Positions 50,708 to 60,107 of a stretch of 64,000 nucleotides of DNA are shown here, piece after piece. Made by a program: the position numbers and the translations under genes. The notes under the pieces are model-generated. The model was not told where the DNA came from, did not search any database, and worked only from the letters and a program-made list of their open reading frames with translations. The stretch's first letter is position 1; each line of letters opens with the position of its first letter. Source of the stretch: Anaerorhabdus sp964386325 (GTDB lineage: Bacteria; Bacillota_I; Bacilli_A; Erysipelotrichales; Erysipelotrichaceae); the NCBI GenBank assembly GCA_964386325.1, contig CAYLQY010000010.1:1-64000 (forward strand), written 5' to 3'.

Positions 50708-52540
50708 ATGAAAGAATTTCAAAAAATATTAAATATTGCGGTTATTGCGCACGTTGATGCAGGGAAATCTACTCTAGTAGATGCTTTCTTGGGTCAAAGC
50801 CACGTTTTCAGAGACAATGAAGAAGTTGTTGATTGTGTTATGGATAGCAATGACTTAGAACGTGAAAGAGGAATTACAATTTACTCAAAGAACTGTTCTG
50901 TGAACTACAAAGATTATAAAATTAATGTAGTAGATACTCCAGGCCATGCGGATTTTTCGAGTGAAGTAGAACGTATAATTAAAACTGTTGATACAGTTAT
51001 TTTACTTGTAGATTCTAGTGAAGGGCCAATGCCTCAAACACGTTTCGTACTACAAAAAAGTTTAGAAGCTGGTTTAAGACCGATTCTATTAATTAACAAA
51101 ATCGATAAAAGAGATGCTAGAGCTACTGAAGTTATCGATATGGTTTATGATTTATTCTTAGATTTAAATGCAAATGATGAACAATTAGATTTCCCTATTC
51201 TTTATGGAATAGCACGTGAAGGGATTGTTCGTAAATCATTAGATGATACTAATACTGACATCATGCCTTTATTTGAAACTATTCTAGAACATTGTGATGC
51301 TTATCCTGATGTTTCTGAAGAACCATTACAAATGCAAGTATCTGCATTAGCTTATGACGACTATATTGGTCGTTTGGGTATTGGGCGAGTATATTCAGGT
51401 ACACTAAAAGAAGCAAGCCAAGTTATTGTATGTGATGAAGATGGTAAACAACAACGTTGTAAAGTAAATCAAATCTTTATTTATAGAGGTTTAAGTCGTG
51501 TTGCAGTTTCTGAAGCACAATGTGGTGAAATTGTAATGATTTCAGGTATCTCTGATATTTCAATTGGTGATACAGTTTGTAATACTGATGCAGTATTACC
51601 GATGCCATCAATCAAGATTGAAGAACCTACTTTATCGATGAACTTCATGGTAAATAGTTCACCTTTCGCTGGTAAGAGTGGAAAATATATTACTTCTCGT
51701 AATATTAAAGAACGTCTTGAAAAAGAACTAGAAGTAAACGTAGGATTAAAAGTTGAACCAACAGATAGTACGGACTGTTTCAAAGTAAGTGGACGTGGTG
51801 AATTACATCTATCAATCTTACTCGAAAATATGCGTAGAGAAGGTTATGAAGTTGCGGTTAGTAAACCTGAGGTAATCTTCCACCGTGTTGATGGACAATT
51901 ACTTGAACCAGTTGAAGAAGTTGTATGTAGTGTTCCAAATGAATATTCAGGATCTGTAATTTCAAAGCTAAACTTACGTAAAGGGGTTATGGTTGATATT
52001 GTGGATGAAGGAACTTATACACGTGTTGAATACATGGTTCCTACTCGTGGATTACTTGGTTATCGCTCAGAGTTCATTAATGATACTCGTGGAGAAGGTA
52101 CGATGGTACGCCGTCTTGCTGGATATGAGCCATATAAAGGCGAAATCAATCAACGTTCAAACGGGGCATTAATTTCAACTGAAAATGGTAGCGCAATGAC
52201 ATATGCACTATGGAATATCCAAGAACGCGGACAATTATTCATTACACCACAAACTGAAGTTTATACAGGTATGATTATTGGGCGTGCAGCTAAAGATATG
52301 GATATGGATGTAAATCCTATTAAGAATAAAAAGATGACAGCAGTTCGATCTTCGGGTGCTGATGAAGCAATGAAATTAGTTCCTGCAAAAATATTATCAT
52401 TAGAAGAAGCACTTGAATTTATTAATGATGATGAACTTGTAGAGTTAACACCAGATAGTATTCGTCTTCGTAAGAGATATTTAACAGCGCTTGAAAGAAA
52501 ACAATACAATCGTAATATTGCGAAAAATGATGAGGAATAA
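50708..52540 (+). CDS. typA: GTP-binding protein TypA/BipA
   Basis: This is a 610-residue translational GTPase of the EF-G family. The G1 motif is AHVDAGKSTL, switch I is RERGITI, G3 is DTPGHADFSSEVERI, G4 is NKIDKRDA. EF-G domain II, domain III (GRGELHLSILLENMRREGYEVAVS) and domain V (VPTRGLLGYRSEF) follow. The typical C-terminal BipA domain ends in LRKRYLTALERKQYNR. It acts in ribosome assembly and stress adaptation. The ATG at 50708 gives the standard start MKEFQKILNIAVIAHVDAGK; AAAGGA lies upstream. A TATAAT at 50637-50642, next to an AGCCTAT/ATAGGCT dyad (50612-50637), may be its -10. Confidence 0.97.
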   Translation: MKEFQKILNIAVIAHVDAGKSTLVDAFLGQSHVFRDNEEVVDCVMDSNDLERERGITIYSKNCSVNYKDYKINVVDTPGHADFSSEVERIIKTVDTVILLVDSSEGPMPQTRFVLQKSLEAGLRPILLINKIDKRDARATEVIDMVYDLFLDLNANDEQLDFPILYGIAREGIVRKSLDDTNTDIMPLFETILEHCDAYPDVSEEPLQMQVSALAYDDYIGRLGIGRVYSGTLKEASQVIVCDEDGKQQRCKVNQIFIYRGLSRVAVSEAQCGEIVMISGISDISIGDTVCNTDAVLPMPSIKIEEPTLSMNFMVNSSPFAGKSGKYITSRNIKERLEKELEVNVGLKVEPTDSTDCFKVSGRGELHLSILLENMRREGYEVAVSKPEVIFHRVDGQLLEPVEEVVCSVPNEYSGSVISKLNLRKGVMVDIVDEGTYTRVEYMVPTRGLLGYRSEFINDTRGEGTMVRRLAGYEPYKGEINQRSNGALISTENGSAMTYALWNIQERGQLFITPQTEVYTGMIIGRAAKDMDMDVNPIKNKKMTAVRSSGADEAMKLVPAKILSLEEALEFINDDELVELTPDSIRLRKRYLTALERKQYNRNIAKNDEE

Positions 52541-52564
52541 TACCACAAATGTGGTATTATTTTT
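52536..52564 (+). terminator. Terminator after typA
   Basis: A 12-bp perfect stem (AATAATACCACA / TGTGGTATTATT) with a 2-nt core overlaps the stop codon and runs into TTTT. Confidence 0.85.
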
Positions 52565-52575
52565 ACAATTGTATA

Positions 52576-52641
52576 GAACCGGTTCCAAAAAGTGTTGACA
52601 AGTCCATATTAAGGGGTATACTAGAATTGTAGAACCGGTTC
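52576..52641 (+). promoter_or_regulatory. Sucrose operon promoter with two operators
   Basis: The promoter is TTGACA (52595-52600), a 16-bp spacer, and TATACT (52617-52622). The palindrome GAACCGGTTC occurs at 52576-52585 and 52632-52641, on both sides of the promoter. Both are embedded in TAGAACCGGTTCCAA. They fit binding sites of the LacI-type regulator encoded in the operon. Confidence 0.9.
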
Positions 52642-52658
52642 CAATACAGGAGGAAAGT

Positions 52659-54500
52659 ATGGATAAAAACGAAAAATACTTAATGATTTCAAAGGAAATC
52701 ACGGCATTAGTTGGTGGTGAAGAGAATATTCAAGGAGTAGCACATTGTGCAACTCGTCTAAGAATAGTTTTAAAGGATACATCTTTAGTACAAAGTAAAG
52801 AATTAGAAGAGGTTGAATTAGTAAAGGGTGTATTCATTGTTGGATCTCAACTTCAAATTATATTTGGAGCGGGACTTGTGAATGATGTTTATGCTATTTT
52901 CTCGAAATATGTTCATAAAGAAAACATGTCACTTGAAGATGTTAAAACACAAGTGAATGCGAAGCAAAATCCGATTCAAAAATTGATTAAGTCATTATCC
53001 GACGTTTTTGTAGATATCATTCCCGCAATACTTGCGGCAGCGTTGTTAATGGGGTTAACAGGTGTTTTGGGTAAATGGGATTTAGTTCAAGAGAATGCAA
53101 CGCTTTATGCAATTAATCGTCTTGCGAATTTAGCATCAACTGGAATATTTGCGATACTTCCAATGGTTGTTTGTTATTCATCAACAAAACGTTATGGTGG
53201 ACGAGCAATTCTTGGTATGGTTGTGGGTGCAATCATGTTGGATGCAAGTTTAGCGAATGCATACAGCATTGGTACAGAAAGTTTTAATCCTGAAGTGTTA
53301 AATCTATTTGGCTTACAAGTTCAAATGGTTGGCTTTCAGGGTGGTATTATTATTGCATTGATGATGGGGTGGGTTGTCGCAACGCTCGACAAATTCTTCC
53401 AACGTGTTATACCCGATGTTGTTAAATTATTATTTGCACCAATGTTAACTGTGTTCATTTCCACAATCTTGTTGTTCACGATTGTGGGACCAGCAGGGCG
53501 TATACTTGCGGATTCAATCACAGGTTCATTGATATGGATGACAGAAAATCTGGGTGCACTAGGATTTGCGCTATTTGCAGGCTTACAACAAATTGTAGTA
53601 ATTACTGGAATTCATCATATTATTGGTGCAGTAGAATCGCAACTAATTGCGACAACAGGGGTTAATTTTATCAATCCACTTATGTCAGTTGCACTTATTG
53701 GGCAAGCAGGTGCAGTGCTTGGTTATATGGCTTTACATTGGAAGAATACTAAAACAAGAGAATTATGTATTCCAAGTTTTATAAGTACTTTATTTGGAAT
53801 TTCTGAACCAGCTATTTTTGGGGTCAATCTTCGTTATCGTTTTCCATTAATTGCTGGATGTTTGGGTGGTGCGGTTGCCGGAGTTTATGTTTATTTTACT
53901 AAGCTAGTTTCATTAGGCTTTGGTACAACAGCGGTACCTGGTATTGCAATTGTTGATCCAAGTAATAATGGTTATATTAACTATATCATTGCTCATTTAA
54001 TTGGTTTAAGTGTTGCGTTTGTATTAACACTTGTATTTGGAAAAATGACAAATAAAAAAATAACTGTTGAAGAAATTGTTTATCCTACAAAAGGTGAATG
54101 TAAAGGAATCGAAGAGTGTAGTGATGAAACTTTCGCATCAAAATCACTAGGTGACGGCATTGTCATTGACAGTGAAGATGGCATCATCGTATCACCATGT
54201 AAAGCAACTGTTGAATTTATCTTTCCGACAAAACATGCAATTGGATTACGTTTAGAAAATGGAGCTGCTCTATTAATTCATTGTGGCATTAACACTGTAG
54301 AATTAAATGGTGAAGGATTCAAAACCTTTGTAAATGTTAATGATGTTGTGAAACCTAATGATAAATTGATAGAAATGGATTTGGATACAATGAAGGAAAA
54401 AGGGTATAATACACAAGTAATTACGATAATGACAGAATTGCCAGAAACCGTTACTGTTAATATACAAGCATCAAAGAAAACTTGGTTTAGTTTTAATTAA
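52659..54500 (+). CDS. PTS sucrose-type EIIBCA transporter
   Basis: This 613-residue membrane protein imports and phosphorylates a sugar. EIIB is at about 1-85, with the phospho-Cys30 in AHCATRLR. EIIC has about ten helices (about 105-450; conserved GIHHIIGAVESQL and GISEPAIFGVNLRYRFP). EIIA is at the C-terminus (about 475-605), with TKHAIG and the phospho-His in LIHCGINTVELNGEGF. The order IIB-IIC-IIA and the following sucrose-6-phosphate hydrolase gene identify sucrose as substrate; a beta-glucoside specificity would not fit the context. AGGAGG precedes the ATG. Confidence 0.93.
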   Translation: MDKNEKYLMISKEITALVGGEENIQGVAHCATRLRIVLKDTSLVQSKELEEVELVKGVFIVGSQLQIIFGAGLVNDVYAIFSKYVHKENMSLEDVKTQVNAKQNPIQKLIKSLSDVFVDIIPAILAAALLMGLTGVLGKWDLVQENATLYAINRLANLASTGIFAILPMVVCYSSTKRYGGRAILGMVVGAIMLDASLANAYSIGTESFNPEVLNLFGLQVQMVGFQGGIIIALMMGWVVATLDKFFQRVIPDVVKLLFAPMLTVFISTILLFTIVGPAGRILADSITGSLIWMTENLGALGFALFAGLQQIVVITGIHHIIGAVESQLIATTGVNFINPLMSVALIGQAGAVLGYMALHWKNTKTRELCIPSFISTLFGISEPAIFGVNLRYRFPLIAGCLGGAVAGVYVYFTKLVSLGFGTTAVPGIAIVDPSNNGYINYIIAHLIGLSVAFVLTLVFGKMTNKKITVEEIVYPTKGECKGIEECSDETFASKSLGDGIVIDSEDGIIVSPCKATVEFIFPTKHAIGLRLENGAALLIHCGINTVELNGEGFKTFVNVNDVVKPNDKLIEMDLDTMKEKGYNTQVITIMTELPETVTVNIQASKKTWFSFN

Positions 54501-54512
54501 GGAGAATACAAA

Positions 54513-55946
54513 ATGAGTTATGATGAATATCTGAAGAATATCACAAAACGAAACGAGCTGAAAAAGCTTGTGGATAAAGACCCGTATCGCTTAAGTTATC
54601 ATTTAATGGCACCAACCGGTTGGCTTAATGATCCAAATGGATTGTGTCAATTTAAGGGTGTTCATCATATTTATTTTCAATATACTCCTTTTAGTGCTAC
54701 ATGGGGTATGAAGACGTGGGGGCACTATACCACAAAAGATTTCATTCACTATAATGAAGAGTTACCATTCATTTTTCCTGATAATCGCTATGATAAAGAT
54801 GGTGTATACAGTGGAAGTGCATTTATTAAGAATGATGAAATACATTATTTTTATACAGGTAATGTGAAATATAATGATTCAGAATACAACTATATTAGTG
54901 ATGGTAGGGAACAAAACACAATACAACTTGTTTCTAAAGATGGATATCATTACGATGATAAAAAAATAATATTCACAAATGATGATTATCCAAAAGATTG
55001 TTCAAAGCATGTTCGTGATCCTAAGATAATTGAAAAGAATGGTAATTACTATATGGTTCTAGGGGCAAGGACTTTAGCGGATAAGGGCTGTGTATTGTTG
55101 TATAAATCAACCGATTTAACAACGTGGCAGTATCATATGAGAATTGACTCTGATATGGATTATGGTTATATGTGGGAATGTCCAGATTTATTTGATATGG
55201 ACGGTGAAACATTCTTACTTGTATGTCCACAAGGAATGGCACAGGATGGGTATAAATATCAAAATATTTATCAATGCGGGTATTTTAAATGCGATTTAGA
55301 TATTGAGAATAAACGTTGTACTTGTGGTCCTTTTATAGAACTTGATTATGGTTTTGATATTTATGCATCGCAAACCTATCAAGATGAAAAAGAAAGACGA
55401 ATCTTATTAAGTTGGATGGGTATACCGGACGCGGATTATGATAATGATTGTACAGTCGAAAATGGTTGGCAACATGCATTAACATTGCCTAAACAGTTAA
55501 CCGTGAAAGAAGGTAAGTTGTACCAAGAAACACTTGAAGAATTAAAGGAATTACGTACGGATACAATTAAAACACAAAGTCAAAATGAAACTTTTGAAAT
55601 CGCAAGAGCGAGTGAAATATTCATAGAAGGTTGTATGGATGAAATTTCAATTGTGATTCATAATGAAATTACTTTAACTTATCATAATCAACTCTTCACA
55701 CTTAATCTTGAGAAGGTAGGTCATGGTAGAAAACAACGTTATATTGAAATACCAAAGATTGAGAATATTCGCTTATTCATTGATAATTCATCACTTGAAA
55801 TATTTATAAATAACGGTGAATTTGTACTGACAAGTCGTTTCTATGGAAAAGAAAATCCAAGTATTCTTGCATGTGGATATGAAGCGATGACAATCTATTC
55901 ATTAAAAGGTTATATGATAAATGAATATGATTATACTTGTGTATAG
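54513..55946 (+). CDS. Sucrose-6-phosphate hydrolase (GH32)
   Basis: This 477-residue cytoplasmic beta-fructosidase splits sucrose-6-phosphate into glucose-6-phosphate and fructose. Motifs are WLNDPNG with nucleophile Asp40, FQYTP, YSGSAFI, VRDPKI (transition-state Asp) and WECPDLF with the acid/base Glu. The C-terminal beta-sandwich ends with IDNSSLEIFINNGE. There is no signal peptide. It lies 12 bp after the transporter gene, with AAGGAG in front of the ATG. Confidence 0.96.
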   Translation: MSYDEYLKNITKRNELKKLVDKDPYRLSYHLMAPTGWLNDPNGLCQFKGVHHIYFQYTPFSATWGMKTWGHYTTKDFIHYNEELPFIFPDNRYDKDGVYSGSAFIKNDEIHYFYTGNVKYNDSEYNYISDGREQNTIQLVSKDGYHYDDKKIIFTNDDYPKDCSKHVRDPKIIEKNGNYYMVLGARTLADKGCVLLYKSTDLTTWQYHMRIDSDMDYGYMWECPDLFDMDGETFLLVCPQGMAQDGYKYQNIYQCGYFKCDLDIENKRCTCGPFIELDYGFDIYASQTYQDEKERRILLSWMGIPDADYDNDCTVENGWQHALTLPKQLTVKEGKLYQETLEELKELRTDTIKTQSQNETFEIARASEIFIEGCMDEISIVIHNEITLTYHNQLFTLNLEKVGHGRKQRYIEIPKIENIRLFIDNSSLEIFINNGEFVLTSRFYGKENPSILACGYEAMTIYSLKGYMINEYDYTCV

Positions 55947-55996
55947 AGTTTATTAAAAGATAGTTTCAATCTATAATAAATAAAGATAGGTGGTTT

Positions 55997-56986
55997 ATGA
56001 TGAAAAAGAATTTAACGATTAATGATATTGCCAAAGAAGCGGGAGTTGCCAAGAGTACGGTATCTCGTTATCTTAATAACGGTTACGTTAAAGAAGATAC
56101 AAAAGAGAAAATAAAAAAAGTTATTGAAGAAAATAACTATGAGCCAAATGCTTTTGCACGTCTTAAGGCAAAGAATAGTCATATCATAGGAGTCATTGCC
56201 CCATGTTTAGATTCTACCGTTACTTCAATGGTTTTGATGGCTTTAGATCAATCACTTAAAGATGCTGGTTATACTTCGTTAATTTTAAATACTAATCATA
56301 GCATTGATGAAGAATTAAAAGACCTTGAGCGTTTAAGTAAGATGAATGTAGATGGAATTATTATTAATGCAACGCAAGTATCTAAACAACATTTACAGAT
56401 TGCGAAGCAAATTGATGTACCGGTTATTTTCTTAGCACAACGTTGCGATGATGAGATTTCTATTGTGAATGAAGATTATCTGGCGGGATATAAAGCAGGA
56501 GAAGTCACGGCACTTAGTAATCATTCAGATGTTGTATGTATAAGTGTGGATGAAGAAGATGTGGCAATTGGTGTTGATCGTTTAGAAGGAATTTTAAAAG
56601 GTTTAAAAGATAATCATGTTGAACGTGTTGAAGTTGTTCGAAGTGATTTTGGAAATGTAAAATCATATCGCGTTTTGGATGATGTCTTATCAAAAAGAAA
56701 ACCAGATATGATAATTTGTTCTACCACACGACAATTGTTAGCGGCATATAAGTGTATACGTGATCATGGATATAAAATACCAGAAGATATATCAGTCATT
56801 GCATTTGGTGGGTATGATGTGGTGGATTTATTAGAACCACTTCCAACAACGATTCAATTTAACCCTAAAGAATTAGGAATTAGAGCTGCCAAGACATTGT
56901 TATCTGTTATTAATAAAGAAGAAGTTGAACGATTGCAATGTATACCTTTTATCTTTCTAGAAGGCGCAAGTATGATAAGGAGATAG
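55997..56986 (+). CDS. LacI-family regulator of the sucrose operon
   Basis: This 329-residue repressor has the LacI HTH (TINDIAKEAGVAKSTVSRYLNNGYVKEDTKEKI) and hinge (NAFARLKAKNS). The periplasmic-binding-protein-like core (about 62-325) senses the sugar. Its position inside the scr operon and the two GAACCGGTTC palindromes at the operon promoter make it the probable ScrR. TATAAT at 55972-55977 upstream could be a weak internal promoter. AGGTGG precedes the ATG. The fructokinase gene begins three bases after the stop. Confidence 0.92.
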   Translation: MMKKNLTINDIAKEAGVAKSTVSRYLNNGYVKEDTKEKIKKVIEENNYEPNAFARLKAKNSHIIGVIAPCLDSTVTSMVLMALDQSLKDAGYTSLILNTNHSIDEELKDLERLSKMNVDGIIINATQVSKQHLQIAKQIDVPVIFLAQRCDDEISIVNEDYLAGYKAGEVTALSNHSDVVCISVDEEDVAIGVDRLEGILKGLKDNHVERVEVVRSDFGNVKSYRVLDDVLSKRKPDMIICSTTRQLLAAYKCIRDHGYKIPEDISVIAFGGYDVVDLLEPLPTTIQFNPKELGIRAAKTLLSVINKEEVERLQCIPFIFLEGASMIRR

Positions 56987-56988
56987 CA

Positions 56989-57954
56989 ATGAAAAAGTTA
57001 TGTGGAATTGGTGAGGCGTTAATTGATTTTATTCCAAATGAAAAAGGAAGGCGTTTAAAAGAAGTAGAAAATTTTAAACAAGTGGCTGGGGGTGCTCCCG
57101 CTAATGTTTGCGGTGCTGTTTCGAAGTTGGGTGGACAATCAGTCTTTCTTACAAAACTCGGTGATGATGCATTTGGTGATGTCATTGTTGATGAATTAAA
57201 TAAGAGTAATATTGATACTCGTTATATATTACGTACAAAAGACTACGATACATCGCTTGCGTTTGTTTCATTGCGTCTGGATGGTAATCGCGATTTTAAA
57301 TTCTATCGTCGTACGGCTGCTGATTTACAATTCAAGCCAGAAGATATTGATTTAGCTGCTTTAGTAGATGTTGGGTTTATTCATTTTTGTAGCGTTTCTC
57401 TTGTTGATTCACCAATGAAAAAAGCACATCTACAATTAATTGACTATGCGAATGAAAAAGGAATTAAAATAAGTTTTGATCCTAACTTAAGACTCTCCTT
57501 ATGGGATGATGAGGAAGCATTGAAGAAAACAGTTTTAGAATTTTTGCCTTATGCTCATTGTATTAAGATTTCAGATGAAGAGTTAACTTTTATTACAGGC
57601 TATACAGATATTCATGATGCTCTCCCTTTATTTTTTAAAGACAAGTGTGAATACTTGTTGTACACAAAGGGAAAAGATGGTGTAACGCTCTATACAAAAG
57701 ATAATCGAGAAATCAGTGTAAATGGATTGGTTGTGAATGCCGTTGATACAACAGGAGCAGGCGATAGTTTTATTGGTGCCTTCTTATTTAAACTATTGAA
57801 TGATGATGTGAATCAATTATTAAGCCTTTCAGATGAAACATTGTGTGAATATCTTGCCTTTGCGAATGCATATGCAGCTTTAACAACAACAAAAGAAGGT
57901 GCTCTAGCAGCGATGGCAGATAAAGATGAATTTGCAGCTTTTTATACAAAATAA
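56989..57954 (+). CDS. Fructokinase (PfkB family)
   Basis: This 321-residue sugar kinase phosphorylates the fructose released by the hydrolase. PfkB signature 1 is in GGAPANVCGAVSKLGGQSVFLTKLG, and signature 2 is DTTGAGDSFIGAFL, with the catalytic Asp. The AT-rich lid region RRTAADLQF is also typical of fructokinases. The start at 56989 follows AAGGAGATAGC, which overlaps the end of the regulator gene; the longer frame from 56938 lies inside that gene. It is the last gene of the operon. A GGAATA/TATTCC hairpin at 57960-57975 lacks a T-tract. Confidence 0.95.
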   Translation: MKKLCGIGEALIDFIPNEKGRRLKEVENFKQVAGGAPANVCGAVSKLGGQSVFLTKLGDDAFGDVIVDELNKSNIDTRYILRTKDYDTSLAFVSLRLDGNRDFKFYRRTAADLQFKPEDIDLAALVDVGFIHFCSVSLVDSPMKKAHLQLIDYANEKGIKISFDPNLRLSLWDDEEALKKTVLEFLPYAHCIKISDEELTFITGYTDIHDALPLFFKDKCEYLLYTKGKDGVTLYTKDNREISVNGLVVNAVDTTGAGDSFIGAFLFKLLNDDVNQLLSLSDETLCEYLAFANAYAALTTTKEGALAAMADKDEFAAFYTK

Positions 57955-58041
57955 AAGAAGGAATACATTTATTCCCTCAACACTTTAATTATACTACGAA
58001 AAAAACTTAAAAAATAGACCTTTCTTTTCTGTAGAATTTAC

Positions 58042-58161
58042 TATAATAAAGGTACAAGGAGATATTCCTTGTTAGATAGATTCTAAAGAGAGAATGAGTT
58101 GATTCTCGAGTTAATCTCAAGGAGGTTAAAGTAAATGGAACCAGGACAATTTGTAGTTTAG
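58042..58161 (+). promoter_or_regulatory. Structured leader with 8-codon ORF upstream of the hydrogenase operon
   Basis: TATAAT (58042-58047) is followed by hairpins CAAGGA-GATAT-TCCTTG and GAGAAT-GAGTTG-ATTCTC. A perfect AAGGAGG site and an ATG at 58135 come next, opening only MEPGQFVV before TAG (58159-58161). An AT-rich stretch of about 130 bases and a GGGGAA...TTCCTC hairpin with a T-rich tail (about 58280-58316) follow before the hydrogenase gene. This looks like a translated leader with attenuation. No known riboswitch or T-box motif is visible. Confidence 0.5.
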
Positions 58162-58379
58162 TAACATATGTTTAAATGATTTGTTTTTGAATAATATTTT
58201 TGTAAAAAGTATTTAATTGAATTGATTTTTGAACATATTACAATAGTTTTAAAGCTTTAATGATTTAAAATGATTTAAAACGGGGAATCTGCATGAATTG
58301 TGGGTTCCTCTTTATTGTGTTTGGTGCTAAATTATGGTATTTTATTATTGTGAATTTGTTGGCAAAACAGGGAGGATAT

Positions 58380-59840
58380 ATGTCGTTATTTAAACATGAA
58401 GCAAGACAATTTAAGTTCGATATCTTAAGAGAAATAGCAGAAGAAGCTTTTGCAGACGAACTTGTTGAAGAAAAAGTTCAAGAATACAGTAGAAAGCTAA
58501 TTTCAGGTACAAAAGCTGATTTTAGATGTTGTGTATATAAAGAACGTGAAATCTTGCGCCAAAGAGCTCGTTTAGCGATGGGTAAAATGGCGAATGATGC
58601 AGTAGACTACAATCCTCGTCAAATAGTACAAGTAATTGAAGCGGCTTGTGATGGATGTACAATCCGTAAGATACAAATTACCGATAACTGTCGTAAATGT
58701 ATGGCAAAAAGTTGCATGGGTTCATGTAATTTTGGTGCTATTACAATGGGACCAACTCGGGCTCAAATTGATTATAGTAAATGTAAAGATTGTGGAGCTT
58801 GTGCAAGAAATTGTCCGTATAACGCAATTGTTGTAACAGAACGTCCATGTTCTCAGCATTGCCCAGTCGATGCAATTCGTTGGGATGAAGATGGAATTGC
58901 GATTATTGATGAAAAGAAATGTATTAACTGTGGAGGTTGCCAAGCAGCTTGTCCTTTTGGTGCGATTGAAGATATTTCTTGGATTGTTCCAGTTATCCAA
59001 TTATTGCGATTAAAAACACCAACGTTTGCGATTATTGCCCCTGCTATTCAAGGACAATTTGATAATGCAACATTACCGCAAATAAAGAAAGCTATCAAAG
59101 AACTTGGATTTAGTGAAGTTTATGAAGCTGCTATTGGTGCAGATGCTGTAGCATATTATGAACAAGAAGAGTTGCAAGAACATATTGAAAAGGGAATACC
59201 ATTAACAACATCATGTTGTCCAGCCTTTGTTAATATGGCTAAATTACATTTCCCTGAACAATATGAGAAGAATGTTTCTACAACTGTTTCACCAATGATG
59301 GCGCTTGCTCGTAAATTAAAACAAGAAAATCCAGACCATGGAATTGTTTTCATAGGCCCATGTTTAGCAAAAAAACAAGAAGCAATGGAAGAATTTACGG
59401 CTGTTGACTATGTATTAACATTTGAAGAATTAGCTGCAATGCTTGTTTCTCAACATATTTTCTGTGAAGAACTCGAGCCAGATCCAAGTGATTATCCATC
59501 TATCTTTGGTCGTAATTTTGCCCAAGGTGGAGGCGTTGCAAAAGCGGTAGGTGAGGCTGCAAAGGAAAAAAATCAACCAGAGTTTAAGGCGGTTTATGCC
59601 GATGGTTGTTTTGAATGTAAGAAACAATTATTACTGATGAAAGTTGGTAAGTTTGATGGAAATCTTTTAGAAGGAATGTGCTGTACAGGAGGCTGTGTAG
59701 CAGGACCGGCTAAAATAGAACCACCTAATGTTACAAAGGCACGAATGAATAAAGAAAATATGGATCATAGCTGTAAAAATATACAAGAATCTCTCAAAGT
59801 ATTCGACTTTAGCGATGTGCATATGCACCGTGAAAAATAG
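58380..59840 (+). CDS. [FeFe] hydrogenase, group-B-like, monomeric
   Basis: This 486-residue enzyme interconverts protons and hydrogen using ferredoxin-type electron donors. The N-terminal domain carries the FRCCVYKEREILRQRARLAMG block typical of the group B hydrogenases. Cys-rich 4Fe-4S motifs follow at about residues 86-195 (CRKCMAKSCMGSC, CKDCGACARNCP, CINCGGCQAACP). The H-cluster motifs are TTSCCPAF, IGPCLAKKQEA and EGMCCTGGCVAGPA. The ATG at 58380 follows GGGAGG. It is the first gene of an operon with a 2Fe-2S protein, a PAS-hydrogenase and a phosphatase. The HydEFG maturases are not in this window. Confidence 0.93.
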   Translation: MSLFKHEARQFKFDILREIAEEAFADELVEEKVQEYSRKLISGTKADFRCCVYKEREILRQRARLAMGKMANDAVDYNPRQIVQVIEAACDGCTIRKIQITDNCRKCMAKSCMGSCNFGAITMGPTRAQIDYSKCKDCGACARNCPYNAIVVTERPCSQHCPVDAIRWDEDGIAIIDEKKCINCGGCQAACPFGAIEDISWIVPVIQLLRLKTPTFAIIAPAIQGQFDNATLPQIKKAIKELGFSEVYEAAIGADAVAYYEQEELQEHIEKGIPLTTSCCPAFVNMAKLHFPEQYEKNVSTTVSPMMALARKLKQENPDHGIVFIGPCLAKKQEAMEEFTAVDYVLTFEELAAMLVSQHIFCEELEPDPSDYPSIFGRNFAQGGGVAKAVGEAAKEKNQPEFKAVYADGCFECKKQLLLMKVGKFDGNLLEGMCCTGGCVAGPAKIEPPNVTKARMNKENMDHSCKNIQESLKVFDFSDVHMHREK

Positions 59841-59852
59841 GAGGAAATGAAT

Positions 59853-60107
59853 ATGGTTAAGATTGAAGTATGTATCGGAAGTGCTTGTTATGTAAAAGGA
59901 AGTAATCAAGTAGTAACTATTTTACAATCCTTGGTTAAGGAAAACCAATGGGAAGAAAAAGTAGAAATCAAAGGTTCTTTCTGCATGCAATCATGTCAAG
60001 GTGGACATGGATTAGGTATTCGTATTAATGGTCGTCAATTATTAGGGGTAGGCTTACACAACGTTGAAGAAGTTTTAAAACAAGAGATAAGTGAAGCTTT
60101 ATCATGA
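59853..60107 (+). CDS. Thioredoxin-like [2Fe-2S] ferredoxin (NuoE/HydC type)
   Basis: This 84-residue protein matches the thioredoxin-like 2Fe-2S domain found in NuoE and hydrogenase subunits. The cluster ligands are in CIGSACYVKGS and in FCMQSCQGGHGLGIRINGR. The ATG at 59853 is 8 nt after AGGAGG; the ATG at 59847 is too close. It lies 12 bp after the hydrogenase gene and overlaps the next gene by ATGA. It probably carries electrons to or from the hydrogenases of this operon. Confidence 0.9.
   Translation: MVKIEVCIGSACYVKGSNQVVTILQSLVKENQWEEKVEIKGSFCMQSCQGGHGLGIRINGRQLLGVGLHNVEEVLKQEISEALS

Noticed and set aside
58042..58316. T-box or known riboswitch upstream of the hydrogenase gene
   Set aside because: The conserved T-box sequence and the common riboswitch cores are absent; only generic hairpins and a leader ORF are seen.
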